Origin: Trichoplax sp. H2
Taxonomy: Eukaryota > Placozoa > Uniplacotomia > Trichoplacea
DNA: 64,000 nucleotides
Reading direction: 5' to 3'
Assembly: GCA_003344405.1 (NCBI GenBank)
Contig: NOWV01000019.1
Coordinates: 124,001 to 188,000, forward strand
Positions 50,240 through 62,565 of the stretch are shown piece after piece. Under the pieces are notes generated by a model. That model was not told the origin of the DNA. It searched no databases and was given only the letters and a program-made list of their open reading frames with translations. A program made the position numbers and the translations under genes. The first letter of the stretch is position 1, and each line of letters starts with the position of its first letter.

Positions 50240-52065
50240 TGATATTGGTTAAAAGTCCCTGGTATAACCCATAGAGTTAGTTCGTTTTTGAATCTCGATC
50301 TAGGTTGGGAAATTTTTTTTTCCTAATATTTCTTGACTTGCGGATTATTTTACCTCCATAACCTACGTTTGGTTAGTCACTAAAATAAATAACTCATCCA
50401 TGAATATACAGTGTAGTGGTACAGTCTTGTATATTATTAGTCACTGGATAACCTACAGAACCAATGACTTGTTGGATATTTGTTAAAAGTCCCTGGTATA
50501 ACCCATAGAGTTCGTTTTTGAACCTAGATTGGAAAATTTTTTTGCTTACGGGTTATTTTACCTCCATAACCTACAGTTGCTTAGTCGCTAAAGTAAATAA
50601 TTCATCTATGAATATTCGTACAGTGCAGTGACACAGTCTTCTATTTTTACATAGAGATCGTTTTTTAATCTTGATCTAGATAGGGAAATTTTATTTTTAT
50701 AATATTTCTTGACTTACGAGTTATTTTACCTCCATAGCCCACGTTTGGTTAGTCACTAAAATAAATAACTTATTCATGAATATACAGTGTAGTGGCACAG
50801 TCTTGTGTATTTTTAGTCATTGGATAACCCATAAAACCAATGGCTTCTTAGATATTTGTTAAAAGTCTTTGGTATAACCCATGGAGTTCGTTTTTGAATC
50901 TCGATCTAGGTTGGAAAGTTTTTTATAATTTTTTTTGCTTACGGGTTATTTTACCTCCATAACCTACAGTTGGTTAGTCGCTAAAATAAATAGTTCATTC
51001 AAGAATATTTGTACAGTATAGTAATACTATCTTCTATTTTTAGATAGAGTTCGTTTTTTAATTTCGATCTAGATTGGGAAATTTTTTTTCATAATATTTC
51101 TTGACTTACGAGTTATTTTACCTCCATAACCTACGTTTGGTTAGTTACTGAAATAAATAATTCGTTCATGAACATACAGTGCAGGGACACAGTCTTGTAT
51201 ATTTTTAGTCATTGGATAACCTATAGAACCGATGACTTGTTGGATATTTATTAAAAGTCTTTGGTATAACCCATAGAGTTCATTTTTGAATCTCGATCTC
51301 GATTTTGGAAAATTTTTTTATTACTTACGGGTTATTTTACCTCCATAACCTACATATAGTTCATTTTCACTAGAATAAATAATTCTTTCATGAATAGAGT
51401 CACACTGTCTTAAATATATTTAGTCATTGAATAACCTATAGAACCAATGATTTATAGGATATTTATTAAAAGTCCATGGTATAACCATAGAGTTTGTCTT
51501 TTAATCTCGATCTCGATTGGGAAATATTTTTTTCATAATATTTCTTTACTTGCGGGTTATTGCACCTCTATAACCTATATAGTAGGTCGGTCACTAAAAT
51601 AAATAATTCATTGATGAATGTAGTGATACAGTCTTATATATTTTTAGTCATTGGATAACCCATACAACCAATGACTTGTTGGATATTTGTTCAAAGTCTC
51701 TGGTATAACCCATAGAGTTCGTTTTTGAATCTCGATCTAAATTGGAAAATTTTTTTTATTATTTTTTTGAATTACGGGTTATTTCACCTCCATAACCTAC
51801 AGTTAGCTAGTCACTAACATAAATCATTCATTCATGACTATACAGTGTAGTGATACAGTCTTCTATTTTAGTCATTGGATAACCTATACAACCAATGACT
51901 TGTTGGATATCTGTTAAAAGTTCCTAGTATAACCCGTAGAGTTCTTCTTTTAATCTGGATCTAGATTAGGGAATTCTTTTTTATCCTTATTTTTTACTTA
52001 CGGATTATTTTACCTCCATAACCTACAGTTAGTTAATCACTAAAATAAATAATTCATTCATTCAT
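50240..52065 (+). repeat. Satellite-like array I, about 9 units alternating near 175 and 235 bp
   Basis: Recurring phrases are AAAAGTCCCTGGTATAACCC, AGAGTTCGTTTTTGAATCTC, GGTTATTTTACCTCCATAAC, GTTAGTCACTAAAATAAATA and TTGGATAACC. Full units contain all of them. Short units, such as those starting near 50650 and 51040, lack the segment from TTGGATAACC through GTATAACCC. Copies are roughly 80-90% alike by eye. Confidence 0.9.
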
Positions 52066-52678
52066 AGTAATGGCTCATTGATCGTAGAGTTAGTTCATGG
52101 AGTGAAATTAAATAGTGAGTACTATAGACCATCGCGGCAGAAATGTCATCTTGTAGAAGTGTTACAGTATATCACACTAGGTAAGCTGCAATGCTGCATT
52201 TTGGTGATCACTAAGTAGTCGGCCGCTCGCATGCTATCCCAGCAGCTACTTCTACTTTCCTACCAATTGAATGAAGAGTATAAAAGAATAAATAACTTAA
52301 TGGGCCCAAAGCGATTTACTAATGTAAAATAGATTCTGTAGTCTGTACTGTATAAATATTAATGTTCATCGTGCAATAGTTCTAACGTAATTGACAAGTA
52401 TCACAGTTCTATAGGACAGTGCCATATCTAGTAGTAGGGACAAACTACTGTCATCAAGTAGCCATCACAGTAAAATAATATGCAAGCTTATCATTTCTTG
52501 CTCATTCTTCTATATGGTAGTAATGAAAGTAAAAGAGAGAAATGATTTTAATAAGGACTAATGGAGTACCGCAAGTCCACTCAGTTATACATAAACTGTC
52601 ATAGTATTGACTAATAAGTAAATTAAGAACGTAGTTTAGCAACCGATTCCGATATGTTGTTGGCGCAAGCTGCTCAGT

Positions 52679-52706
52679 ATAAGTTATAACTAATGTTATA
52701 ACTTAT
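52679..52706. repeat. Perfect 12-bp inverted repeat (hairpin)
   Basis: ATAAGTTATAAC and GTTATAACTTAT flank a TAAT loop. It lies between the two satellite arrays. Confidence 0.65.
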
Positions 52707-53004
52707 ATTATAACCCGTACATAGTACTACAGGCGTGCGGTAAAACAAGGACTAGTATCTTAGCAATTCCCGCATTATTAATGTTGGTACATGTACATTT
52801 CTTGTTGACCAATCACAGAATATGACATCCATTTTGCCCTACTGTCATGAACCATGAAAGCATCACTTGTCATAGTTTATGATAGTATTTTGGCAGGCAG
52901 CATAGTATATAAAATGCAAACTTTAGACTTCCACCTGACATTCCTCGTCGATTAATAAATGTCTACATCAGTGCACTAAGCCATAGCTCATTTCATGCCT
53001 ACAG

Positions 53005-55085
53005 TCCATTTTGAGAGTCAAGTGCCAGAGTCCTATTCGAGGCGATTTAAGAGCGAATTCCACAGTACAAGAGGATAGCATGCACCGTTTTACTTGATAG
53101 AAATGGAATATTGATGGCATGCACGATTGCACTAGATTGAAATGGAATAATTGTGAACTGCAGGTTGAAATTTTTCAGCATGTGTCAACATGTCCATTGC
53201 ATGTGTACTATCCGTTTTGAGAGTCAAGTGCTAGAGCCCCATTAATAAATGCGTTTTGAGAGCAAATTCAACAGCACAAGAATTTCACTTGATCGAAATG
53301 GAGTTTTTGTAAACTGGAAGTTAAAACTTTTCAACATGTTTCAACATTTACATTGGATGTGTATTATCTGTTTTGAGAGACAGGGGCTAGAGCCCTATTG
53401 GATACCAAATGATAGCTAAATGATACCAAATATATCTCTAAATGATATATTATAATCATAAATTATATAATCTATAAATGTATCATTTAGTATCATGTAG
53501 AGAGCAGATTCAATAGCTCGAGAATTTCACTTGATCGAAATGGAGTATTTGTGAACAGCAAATTGAAACTTTTTCAACATGTTTCAGCATGTGTTCTATC
53601 TGTTTTGAGAGTCAAGTGCTAGAGCCCCCACCCCCATTGGAGGCATTTCGAAAGCACAGGAGGATGGCATGCACCACTTCACTTGATCAAAATGGAGTAT
53701 CTGTAAACTGCAAGTTGAAATTTTTTTAATATGTCTCAACATTTGCATTGCATGTGTACTATCTGTTTTGGAAGTCAAGTGCTAGAGTCCCATTAGAGGC
53801 AATTTGAGAACAAATGTGTACTATCTGTTTTGAGAGCCAAGTACTAGAGCCCCATTGGAGGCAATTGGAGAGCAAATTCGACAGCACAAGAGGATGGCAT
53901 GCACCACTTCACCTGACCGAAATGGAGTATTTGTGAGCTGCAAGTTGAAACTTTTCAACATGTTTCAACATTTGCATTGCATGCGTACTATCTGTTTTGA
54001 GAGTCAAGTACTAGAGCCCCATTGGAGAGCAAATTGGACAACACAAGAGGATGGCAAGCGCCATTTCACTTGATTGAAATGGAGTATTTGTAAACTGCAA
54101 GTTGAAACTTTTCAACATGTTTCAACATTTGCATTGCATGCGTACTATCAGTTTGAGAGTCAAGTACTAGAGCCCCATTAGAGGCAATTGGAGAGCAAAT
54201 TGGACAGCACAAGAGGGTGACAAGCGCCATTTCACTTGATTGAAATGGAGTATTTGTAAACTGCAAGTTGAAACTTTTCAACATTTGCATTGCATGCGTA
54301 CTATCAGTTTGAGAGCCAAGTACTAGAGCCCCATTGGAGGCAATTGGAGAGCAAATGTGTACTATCAGTTTTGAGAGCCAAGTACTAGAGCCCCATTGGA
54401 GGCAATTGGAGAGCAAATGTGTACAATCAGTTTTGAGAACCAAGTACTAGAGCCCCATTAGAGGCAATTGGAGAGCAAATTCGACAGCACAAGAGGATGG
54501 CAAGCGCCATTTCACTTGATCGAAATGAAGTATTTGTGAAAGTGGAAATTTTTTTAACATGTCTCAACATTTGCATTGCATGTGTACTATCAGTTTTGAG
54601 AGTCAAGTACTAGAGCCCATTGGAGAGCAAATTCGAGAGCACAAGAGGATGGCATGCACCACTTCACCTGATCGAAATGAAGTATTTGTAAACTGCAAGT
54701 TGAAACTTTTCAACATGTTTCAACATTTGCATTGCATGTGTACTATCTGTTTTGAGAGCCCCATTAGAGGCAATTGGAGAGCAAATTCGACAGCACAAGA
54801 GGATGGCATGCGCCATTTCACTTGATTGAAATGGAGTATTTGTAAACTGCAAGTTGAAACTTTTCAACATGTTTCAACATTTGCATTGCATGCGTACTAT
54901 CAGTTTTGAGAGCCAAGTACTAGAGCCCCATTGGAGGCAATTGGAGAGCAAATGTGTACAATCAGTTTTGAGAACCAAGTACTAGAGCCCCATTAGAGGC
55001 AATTGGAGAGCAAATTCGACAGCACAAGAGGATGGCAAGCGCCATTTCACTTGATCGAAATGGAGTATTTGTGAAAGTGGAAGTT
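53005..55085 (+). repeat. Satellite-like array II, about 15 full and partial units of about 160 bp
   Basis: Units start with GTTTTGAGAGTCAAGTACTA and GAGCCCCATTGGAGGCAATT. They continue with CACAAGAGGATGGCATGC, TTCACTTGATCGAAATGGAG, GTAAACTGCAAGTTGAAAC and TTTCAACATTTGCATTGCAT. Several units are cut to about 60 bp (54310-54490 and 54901-55000), keeping only the first third. Copies in the left part are more diverged than those from 53830 on, as expected for homogenisation in the array centre. Confidence 0.92.
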
Positions 55086-55128
55086 GCAATTTTTGAAAGC
55101 GAGTGAAAGTGGAGAGAACAGCGTCAAA

Positions 55129-55136
55129 TGACGTCA
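55129..55136. promoter_or_regulatory. CRE-type palindrome TGACGTCA
   Basis: Perfect TGACGTCA octamer just right of array II and about 1 kb upstream of the hAT-like start codon. This is the CREB/ATF consensus. Function here is unproven. Confidence 0.4.
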
Positions 55137-55444
55137 GCGTGAGACATGCGCTGTTGTGGCTTTCATCACTTGCATGACGTATCTGTAGAGTGTAGAGTGT
55201 ACAGTGTACAGTGTAGAGCACTCTGGCCACCTTCAGTCAGTATTGTTTTTGGCTCCTTTCTGCAGGTTGGATAGTACTGTAGATTTCATTGGTTTTGACT
55301 GAGGGCAGAATCGCGCGCACGACACTAACTCAACTTGCAATGGCAACGAGTCGAATTGGAGTAGACCCACTCAAACCACCCGCTACACCATAGAATTGGA
55401 GAGAGTGGAGTAGCGATGCGTAGATTTGCCCAAGGCCATGATGG

Positions 55445-55455
55445 TGCGCATGCGT
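55445..55455. promoter_or_regulatory. NRF-1-like element TGCGCATGCGT
   Basis: Matches the core of the NRF-1 consensus (alternating TGCGCATGCG). It sits in a locally G+C-richer stretch (about 55300-55560) about 700 bp upstream of the hAT-like start and may mark its promoter. The nearest minus-strand gene, VPS25, is 5.6 kb away. Confidence 0.4.
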
Positions 55456-56151
55456 GGCAGTGGAAGGCAAAGAGTCTTTTTGCAGCGCGGTTTTTGTTCA
55501 ACGAAAAGGGGACAAAATCTGCTGTGGAAAGTCTGTGCAAAAGAGAAACAAGTCTCTATCGGTGAATAACTGCTGTCAAAATCAGCATTTAAACATTTTT
55601 ATTCAACTGAAATAGAAGCATTTTGACAGTGTATTTTCATGTTGTAGGAAATATCGTGAGATTGTCCACTTTTTGAAGTCGTTTTTGTTCAGCAAGACTT
55701 TGTTGTAACGTGGAGTTTCAACGATATCCAAGTACAGCGGTTGGGCTAGCACATTCAAAGGTAAGAAATGGCCTTTGAAAAAAGGCCATTTGTCCAAGTT
55801 AATCATGTTGATAGTAGTTTTAAAGGATCAGCTATCATGGAAAAGGAGTGACAAAGAGTCAATTGATGGATGTTTCTTTTTTTAGCTTGAGTGGTATCGA
55901 GTTGTGTAAGCCATCAAAGGAGTGGATTTTCAAGTCCAATCATTGCCATCCACGTCTCCTTCCTTGCCTACCATCAATAATACTACGGTATATAGTAAAT
56001 GTCACTTTTCCATATTGCGCGTGATCTTGAGACTCAAAAGTGTGCAACAGCAGCCAACCACTTCTTATCATCTCAACGTAGTAGGTGAGGATTATTGCAT
56101 CAAGTCATCATTGGCTAAGTTACATCTTGAAGGGAAAGAAGGAAGGGAACA

Positions 56152-58634
56152 ATGTCGAGCCACTTTGACTTGTGGGCACACTTTCGCCTGGTTGGTATGT
56201 CTGCAAGTGGTAAAACGCATCAATACACTTGCGCCTACTGTGGTCGAAAGTATTCAAGGAATACCACTCGTATGGCTGATCATTTGAAAGATTGTAGCTT
56301 AACACCGGAAGATGTTAAAACTACCCTATTAAATAGTGTCAACGAAGAAAATGGTGACTCGCCTGACAATACGCCGGTAGCGACACCAAATGCCAACAAG
56401 CGTAAACGACCTTCAGGTAGCAGGTATCGATTAGTTCGCCATACATCCAAAAGAGAATTTAGAGAAACTGAAAGAATTATTGCACGAGCATTTTATGCCA
56501 CTGCTACGCCATTTAACAGCATTGAAAATAAGCACTGGCAAGTGATGTTAAGTCGATTTTGTCAAGGATATGAAACGTTAACCAAAGGTCATTTATCCGG
56601 TGTCTTGTTAGACACGGAATACACGCAAGTTCGAGCTAAAATCAATGAAATATTAGATGAAACTCATCGGATTACATTGCTGACCGACATTGTTATAGCT
56701 GATCACAGCGAAGTCTATATTAACTTTATAGCATCGACTCCCAAACCGATCTTTTTAAAGTCGGTATCGATCCATGCAGGTAGGACGAATTTTTCTCATT
56801 CCATATTTATTTGACTTTGACGTTTATGAATGATTATGTAATCAGTCATGCTCACCTTCAACCCAAATTGAAACTATCGAAATGCCTACCATCGATAGCG
56901 GGCGGATATCATCATCAATCATTGAAATGATTGATCCCCCTTAGCTAGAGATTAGGATCATTTTCTTATTGAATTGTGTGTAGGATTTATTGCTCATGAG
57001 TTCACGCTCATTGGATAAACCAATTGTTACGATTACAGCCTGTTTACAAATAGGCTAGTGGCATGATGGATTAGTTCACCATCAAAACGTTTACAGTATA
57101 CCTCTTACCTTCGACTAACTTTACTTGACCTTTGCAGTGATGGCTATAACCGTAGATAGAGTATCATCTCTATATACTGTCCATATCAACATGTGTGTTT
57201 GCAATGTAGGAGTGTTATCCTCTTCAGTTTACCAATGGTAACGAGAGGGTAGCTTGAAATGTAAGAGTGTTGTCATCTTCAGTTTACCAATTGTAACTGG
57301 AAGGTAGCTTGAAAATTCCAGCAAACTTGCAGTATCATTCAATTGATCCAACTGTCTCGTGATGTGATGCCTCGCTTGTAGGCTGTTGTCTAGAGTGAAA
57401 TATTGGATTGTGTCACGGTATGCATGGACTTTAATCGAATTTTTTTCATGTATTACTCGCAGGCAATGAAGTGCAAATGGCTGAAGGAATCGCCTTTCAA
57501 ATCAGAGAGATTTTCAAGGAAATTGACTATCAAAAAGTGATTTCTATCGTTACCAACGACTCCAAAACAGCAAGACCGGTTCAAAATTTGCTAACTGGCG
57601 AGTACCCTCATTTAAATTTTTATTGTTGTTGTAGCCACATTATCAATCTGTTACTATCGGATACCCTGGAAGTAGACTGGAGTAAAGATTTATTATGTAA
57701 ATGTATCGACATAGTCAACTACTTTAACCGGAATGCCTTAGCGTTAGCGACATTGCAAAATTGTCAGCAAGAAAAATATCAACGAGTTATTCCTTTGGTA
57801 ATGCCGGTACTGGATGATTACGAAACTATAAAGCTATGTTACACCTGCCTGCTAAATAGCAAGTCAGCGTTGCATAGTGCTGTCACTGAAGCTGGCTTTG
57901 TTGATACGCATATCTGTAATTTGATAATGTCGGAAGATTTTTGGATGAATTTGAAAATATACTCTGATTTTATGGATCCAATGATCGAAACAGCTGTCAG
58001 TTTTGAAACAACTCAGCCAGCATTATCTGCAGTATTTGATAAATTTCATAGCATCTCTCAACATATTAACAACTGCAACTTGCCTATCAAGACTTCCATT
58101 GCCACATTTTTCAACCAAAAATGGCAATTGATTATCAATCCGATGATGCTGTTAGCTTACCAGTTAGATCCGAAATATCGTGGTGAGCATTTATTATGTG
58201 AACATAATGCTAAAGTGATTTTTATGGTGTCCACTATGGCTGGTCCCAACTCTTCGGCTGCTTTGAGTGAATTAGCCTGTTTTAGAAGTCAACAAGACAA
58301 ATCGGTATTTAGTCAATCCAGCGTATGGGATTGCGCATCTGGTGTTGATGCGTCCTCTTGGTGGGAATTGATCAAGCCAAGTTGCCCTAATCTTGCTACT
58401 ATTGCCAATGTTGCTTTATCGCAGCCGGCCAGTGTAAGTGCTTGTAAACCGAAATGGTTATCATCTTTACTAATACAAGAGCAACGCACTAAATACGACG
58501 TGGAGACTGTTGATAAAATGATCTTTCTCCACTGGAATTTAAATATGTTGGAAGATAAAGATTTGAATGATGTCACAGCAGAAGTCAAATCTATTGATGA
58601 TAGTAGAACAATCGAAGACGACGAAGAAAATTAA
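56152..58634 (+). CDS. BED zinc-finger / hAT-family transposase-like protein, possibly domesticated
   Basis: Two exons, 56152-56779 and 57463-58634, join in phase across a 683-bp GT-AG intron to give 599 aa with no internal stop. Residues 3-48 are a BED-type finger: aromatic W8 and F11, then CxxC (C27, C30) and HxxxC (H44, C48) with the usual TRMADHL. A basic stretch (KRKRPSGSRYR) follows. From about residue 150 comes a DUF659-like part of the RNase-H-like transposase core (LLTDIVIAD), then VTNDSKTA and a CCSHIINLLLSD segment corresponding to the CxxH insertion region. A C-terminal hAT dimerisation domain starts near WWELIKPSCPNLATIANVAL. The normally conserved PxSSAxxER signature reads PASVSACKPK, so ER is lost. 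An intact frame with a degenerate signature suggests a host gene, but a young transposon is not excluded. Terminal inverted repeats were not found. Confidence 0.85.
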
Positions 58635-60359
58635 GCACCACTGTTATGTTGAAAAGGAAAAAATATCATTTTTTAGTTTCTGTTCTTACTGTATTTAATT
58701 TAATGGAATTGCTACTTTCTATGCTAATTCAACCACCCAAGACGAGCTATACTAAGTACTCCAACAGATGAACGATTGTAGAAACACCTAATTGATCGCG
58801 CTATTCCTGTAACTTACAGTTGTTGTAGATATAAATCTGTAGGTAGTACAAATTATTGGGCTGCAATTATGATACATGTGTTGAGTTTTGCGACTGAGGG
58901 TATCTGCAGTTTGTCCTGATTGTGGAGTTGGTTTTCATAGGTTTAGGAGAATGTTTTTACTGGTTTCATCGGAATAAACGGCCTCGTCACTCCAGGTTAC
59001 GTTACTTTAGGTGTCATTTTGTTATCGAGTTAACATTGATGTACAGAACGGAACAACCATTGCAAAAAATTTCTTTTTGATTTTTTCAACTTGTTAATTG
59101 ATCACTCTTGGATAGCCGTTTGGTAACGGTTGTCTAAACACGCTTAGGCACTCATCTGTATTATCCAATATTAGTTCCTTGTGACCAGTTTGATCGATTA
59201 AAAGGTTGACTTCACCTTTCATCTAATTTTTAGCAATCAATTTATAAGTAGCAATTCTCAAGGCGAATTAATGCACAACTACAAACAACGATTCATTGTT
59301 GTACTACTCTATTTGATAGACGAAAGGCCGTTCTAACTTAGGTTTGAGGCATTTCGTAACGCAATATCGATGTACCAAGTTTAATACAATGAGTACTGCC
59401 AAGGTAGTACTATACTTATTACCTGAATAAATAAATCTATAATGTAGTAATTGTCATAGGATGGTGTAGAATATCATTTTATTCATGTATAACCACTATG
59501 ATGTTATGTATGTCATTCTATCAATAAACGTTTAAAAGGAGATATTAACTGAGGTTGCTTCTCCATGGTCATTTTTAGTGAGTAGCTCTTGGCAAGTGAT
59601 GAATTCGTAGAGTACGATGAAATAGAGTATGGTTATGATGAGGAGAGATGGAGTACCGTCAACGTCCATCAACCGTTTTGTCAATGTTGAGCAAGTATAG
59701 AAATGGAATAGACGTTGTATATGCACTATTGATGAACATCCTTTGAATGATACCTGAAGAAATGAGGGGACCCTACCTTATGCATGTCAAACATAATTTT
59801 AGCAATTGATTATTAATGGACATTTTTATTTGTTGCGTTCGTCTACTTTACATCAATGAGTGGGTATTTCAATTTCTTGGCAGAAAAGTCGACCGCTTTA
59901 TTTTGCCTTTCAATGACGACGTTGTCCATTTCCGTCTTCGCTACAACAACTTGAATAAGAATTCAGAATGATGTGCTAATTGCTGCATCTGCACGCACTC
60001 TTATCCCCCCGATCATGCTGTGCTCGCTAGTCCGCTGCGAGCGATGATGTTGTTGGTCAATATTGTCCCATAAACAAGGATTATCTCCATGATGAATAAA
60101 CAACAAGGCAATTCAATTGGATTTCATCCTTTGTGATAAATGCATTAAACGTGCTTTTACTGCACGTCTACCCTATCATTACAGAACTGAAAAAATCACT
60201 TGGTATTACTGATGCTATCACTATGCCAATGGCCCATTCTCATCATGATTGCGCGTGCATGTCTAGTCGAAATCGAGCTCAAATTGGCCATGCTAACTCG
60301 TCCATTCAATGTGATTTTGGGTTGGAGTACAGTACACTAGTCATTTTGGATCGTTGACT

Positions 60360-60512
60360 GTACAGTCTAAATTCGGCCTAAGGACACAGTTGGTTATTCA
60401 AGGTTTTCATACAAGTTTTCACAGTACTCCTAAGACAGTCTAAATTTGGCCTCAAGGCAGTTGGTTATTCAAGGTCTAGACTTGGTCATTCAAGGTTTTC
60501 ATCCAGGCTTTG
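60360..60512 (+). repeat. Two-copy direct repeat of about 80 bp
   Basis: ACAGTCTAAATTCGGCCTAA, followed by CAGTTGGTTATTCAAGG and GGTTTTCATACAAG, recurs from about 60433 with small changes. The third phrase occurs once more after an insertion. Confidence 0.7.
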
Positions 60513-60996
60513 ACAGTTCTCGTATGCATTGGTGTGTCGAACAATGAATTTTCCTTTCCAATTTTTGCATGGCATCGTATATAATCAAGTTCTTATGACT
60601 ATGTGCTTCCACTGTTCTTCCATGGACAGTTTGTACATCATGCTATGAAGTAGAGTAGTCATTTTATCTTCATTTGAGTACTCTTTTTGCCCATTTTGGC
60701 AGTTTGGAAAGAAAATTCAACACATCAGACTCTCTACCTACTGCACTACTGTAGGAGGACGCGGGGCGCTGACTGCTGAGTCATTCAATCCTATCCGTCG
60801 TTGTACAAAAGGCGAGCATGACCCATTGGTCACGTGTTGCGAGCCAGTTGTCCACATGTCCAAACGTCCATGTACAATGAAAAGCAAAAGTAAAAATCAA
60901 GTACGGTGATCGTGACAGTCATGGATGGTTGGTCTCTAGTGCTTCTTGTTCAATTTTCAAATCGCCATCACAATTTGGACTGCTCTAGTACAGTAA

Positions 60997-61575
60997 GTAG
61001 ATCAACCCCAACGATAAAGTATGTACCTATGTTGAGTAATTCCTAGCAAAATGATGGAAAGTACTGGCAACAAGAACGACTACTATACGCGTACAGCACA
61101 CCATTGACTATACAGTAAACCTGCCTATAGAATACAGTAGGTTCCACTGGCGGCTCTATTTAAATAACTACGGTATAAAAGAAACGCCAATGAAGGAATA
61201 GATCAACGCAATGATAAAGTATGTTCTTACGTTGAGTAATTCCTAGTAAAATGATGCAAAGTACTGGCTACAAGAACTACTATACAGTACACCCTTCACT
61301 ATAAACCTGCCTGTAGAATAGGAGACACTGACGGCTCCATTAAATTAAATAAATAAATAACTACAGTACTGTACAAAAAAGAAACGCAAATGAAGGAATA
61401 GATCAACGCAATGATAAAGTATGTTCCTAGGTTGAGTAATTCCTAGCAAAATGATCCAAAGTACTGGCAACAACTACTATACGCGTACAGTACACCATTC
61501 ACTATAAACCTGCCTATAGAATAGGTCACACTGGCAGCTCCATTTAAATAACTACAGTACAAAAAGAAACGGCAT
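60997..61575 (+). repeat. Three-copy tandem repeat, about 200-bp unit
   Basis: Units start near 60998, 61200 and 61399 with TAGATCAACGCAATGATAAA, and contain GTTGAGTAATTCCTAGCAAA and AAACCTGCCTATAGAATA. They end with AAAAAGAAACG plus GAAGGAATA, except the last, which runs into unique DNA. Confidence 0.9.
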
Positions 61576-62565
61576 GAAAGCAAGATCCATAGTCAGTGGT
61601 CAGGAATGAGAAGGATTGGTCATGAATGCACCTGTTGGTGGTCTGGACTACTGAACTAGGGATGCGCGGATAGCAGCAGTGGATCCGGTATTCGTAATTT
61701 GGTATTCCAGCCGATGTTAATGACGAAAGAGATTCTACTCGTGCATGAGTTGAAAACTGCGCTATCTTACAACTAGAAAATGACGACTTGTCATGTTATC
61801 GTTATCAATGGATAGTTTATCCGCAATGGCAATCTGTCTGAACTGTATTATTAATGGGAATGGCTATGCCATAGTAAATCCTTTTAGTGCTTGGGTTCCA
61901 AATGAATTCATTGCCTATCTTTTATTTCAATCAAAGAAAGAGATCAAGCAAGGATTAATGCCAAAAATGTTGTAGAGAAATGGACGCAAAGGAATAGCGT
62001 CAAGATACGCCTGAAAAGTAGGAAGGGAATTACTTCAATTCAGCTCATTGATATAATATGAAAACAATTCAAATCTACTGGACGCCATTGTACAAAAAAT
62101 GATGTTTGGAATCAAGTTGTATGCAGTACCACTACAACGAGTAATATCAGAGCGACACCAGCACAAGAATTTCAAAGTATCCTTTGCTGTACAGTGTACA
62201 GCAATGTTATTTTGCTATCAGATATTTGAGTAAAGGTATCAATTCAATTCATGCCTCTCGATATCGGTATAAATCACTGTATTTGCACGTTCGTTTTAGT
62301 GCCAACTTTTCCCAGCTAAGGTATCGAAAGCGAAATGACAGACACTGAATAGGATATCTGTTCGACGGGTATATCCATCTGCATACTCTACCAATATACA
62401 TATCGCTATCAAATTGAAATGAACAAAATTTTCATAGTTGCTGCACTCTACGCTGATGATTGGAAATGTTTCGACTATATAGTGTGTAGTACTGTACTTC
62501 AAATGGAAAAAAAATTTCATATTTGCTGCACTCTCTTCACTGATGATAGGAAACATTTTGACCGT

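Larger units (their letters stand above)
49831..56151. other. Repeat-dominated intergenic region between VPS25 and the hAT-like gene
   Basis: Holds two unrelated tandem arrays (50240-52065 and 53005-55085), a hairpin between them, and about 1 kb of less repetitive DNA before the hAT-like gene containing CRE-like and NRF-1-like sites. The short open frames at 49860-50252 and within the arrays have no recognisable domain. Confidence 0.75.

Noticed and set aside
49860-50252. 130-codon open frame
   Set aside because: No recognisable domain, low-complexity and GTAC-type content, and its end overlaps the start of satellite array I.
53005-55085. CRISPR-like array
   Set aside because: Units of about 160 bp repeat over their whole length with no unique spacers, and the contig is clearly eukaryotic.
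55922-56287. 121-codon frame overlapping the hAT-like start
   Set aside because: Different frame from the BED finger, no domain; the conserved protein starts at 56152.
59094-59222. 42-codon minus-strand open frame (GHKELILDNTDECLSVFR) preceded by an AG acceptor-like site
   Set aside because: It looks mildly coding-like, but no family was recognised and no adjoining exons in phase were found; possibly a decayed exon, too weak to annotate.
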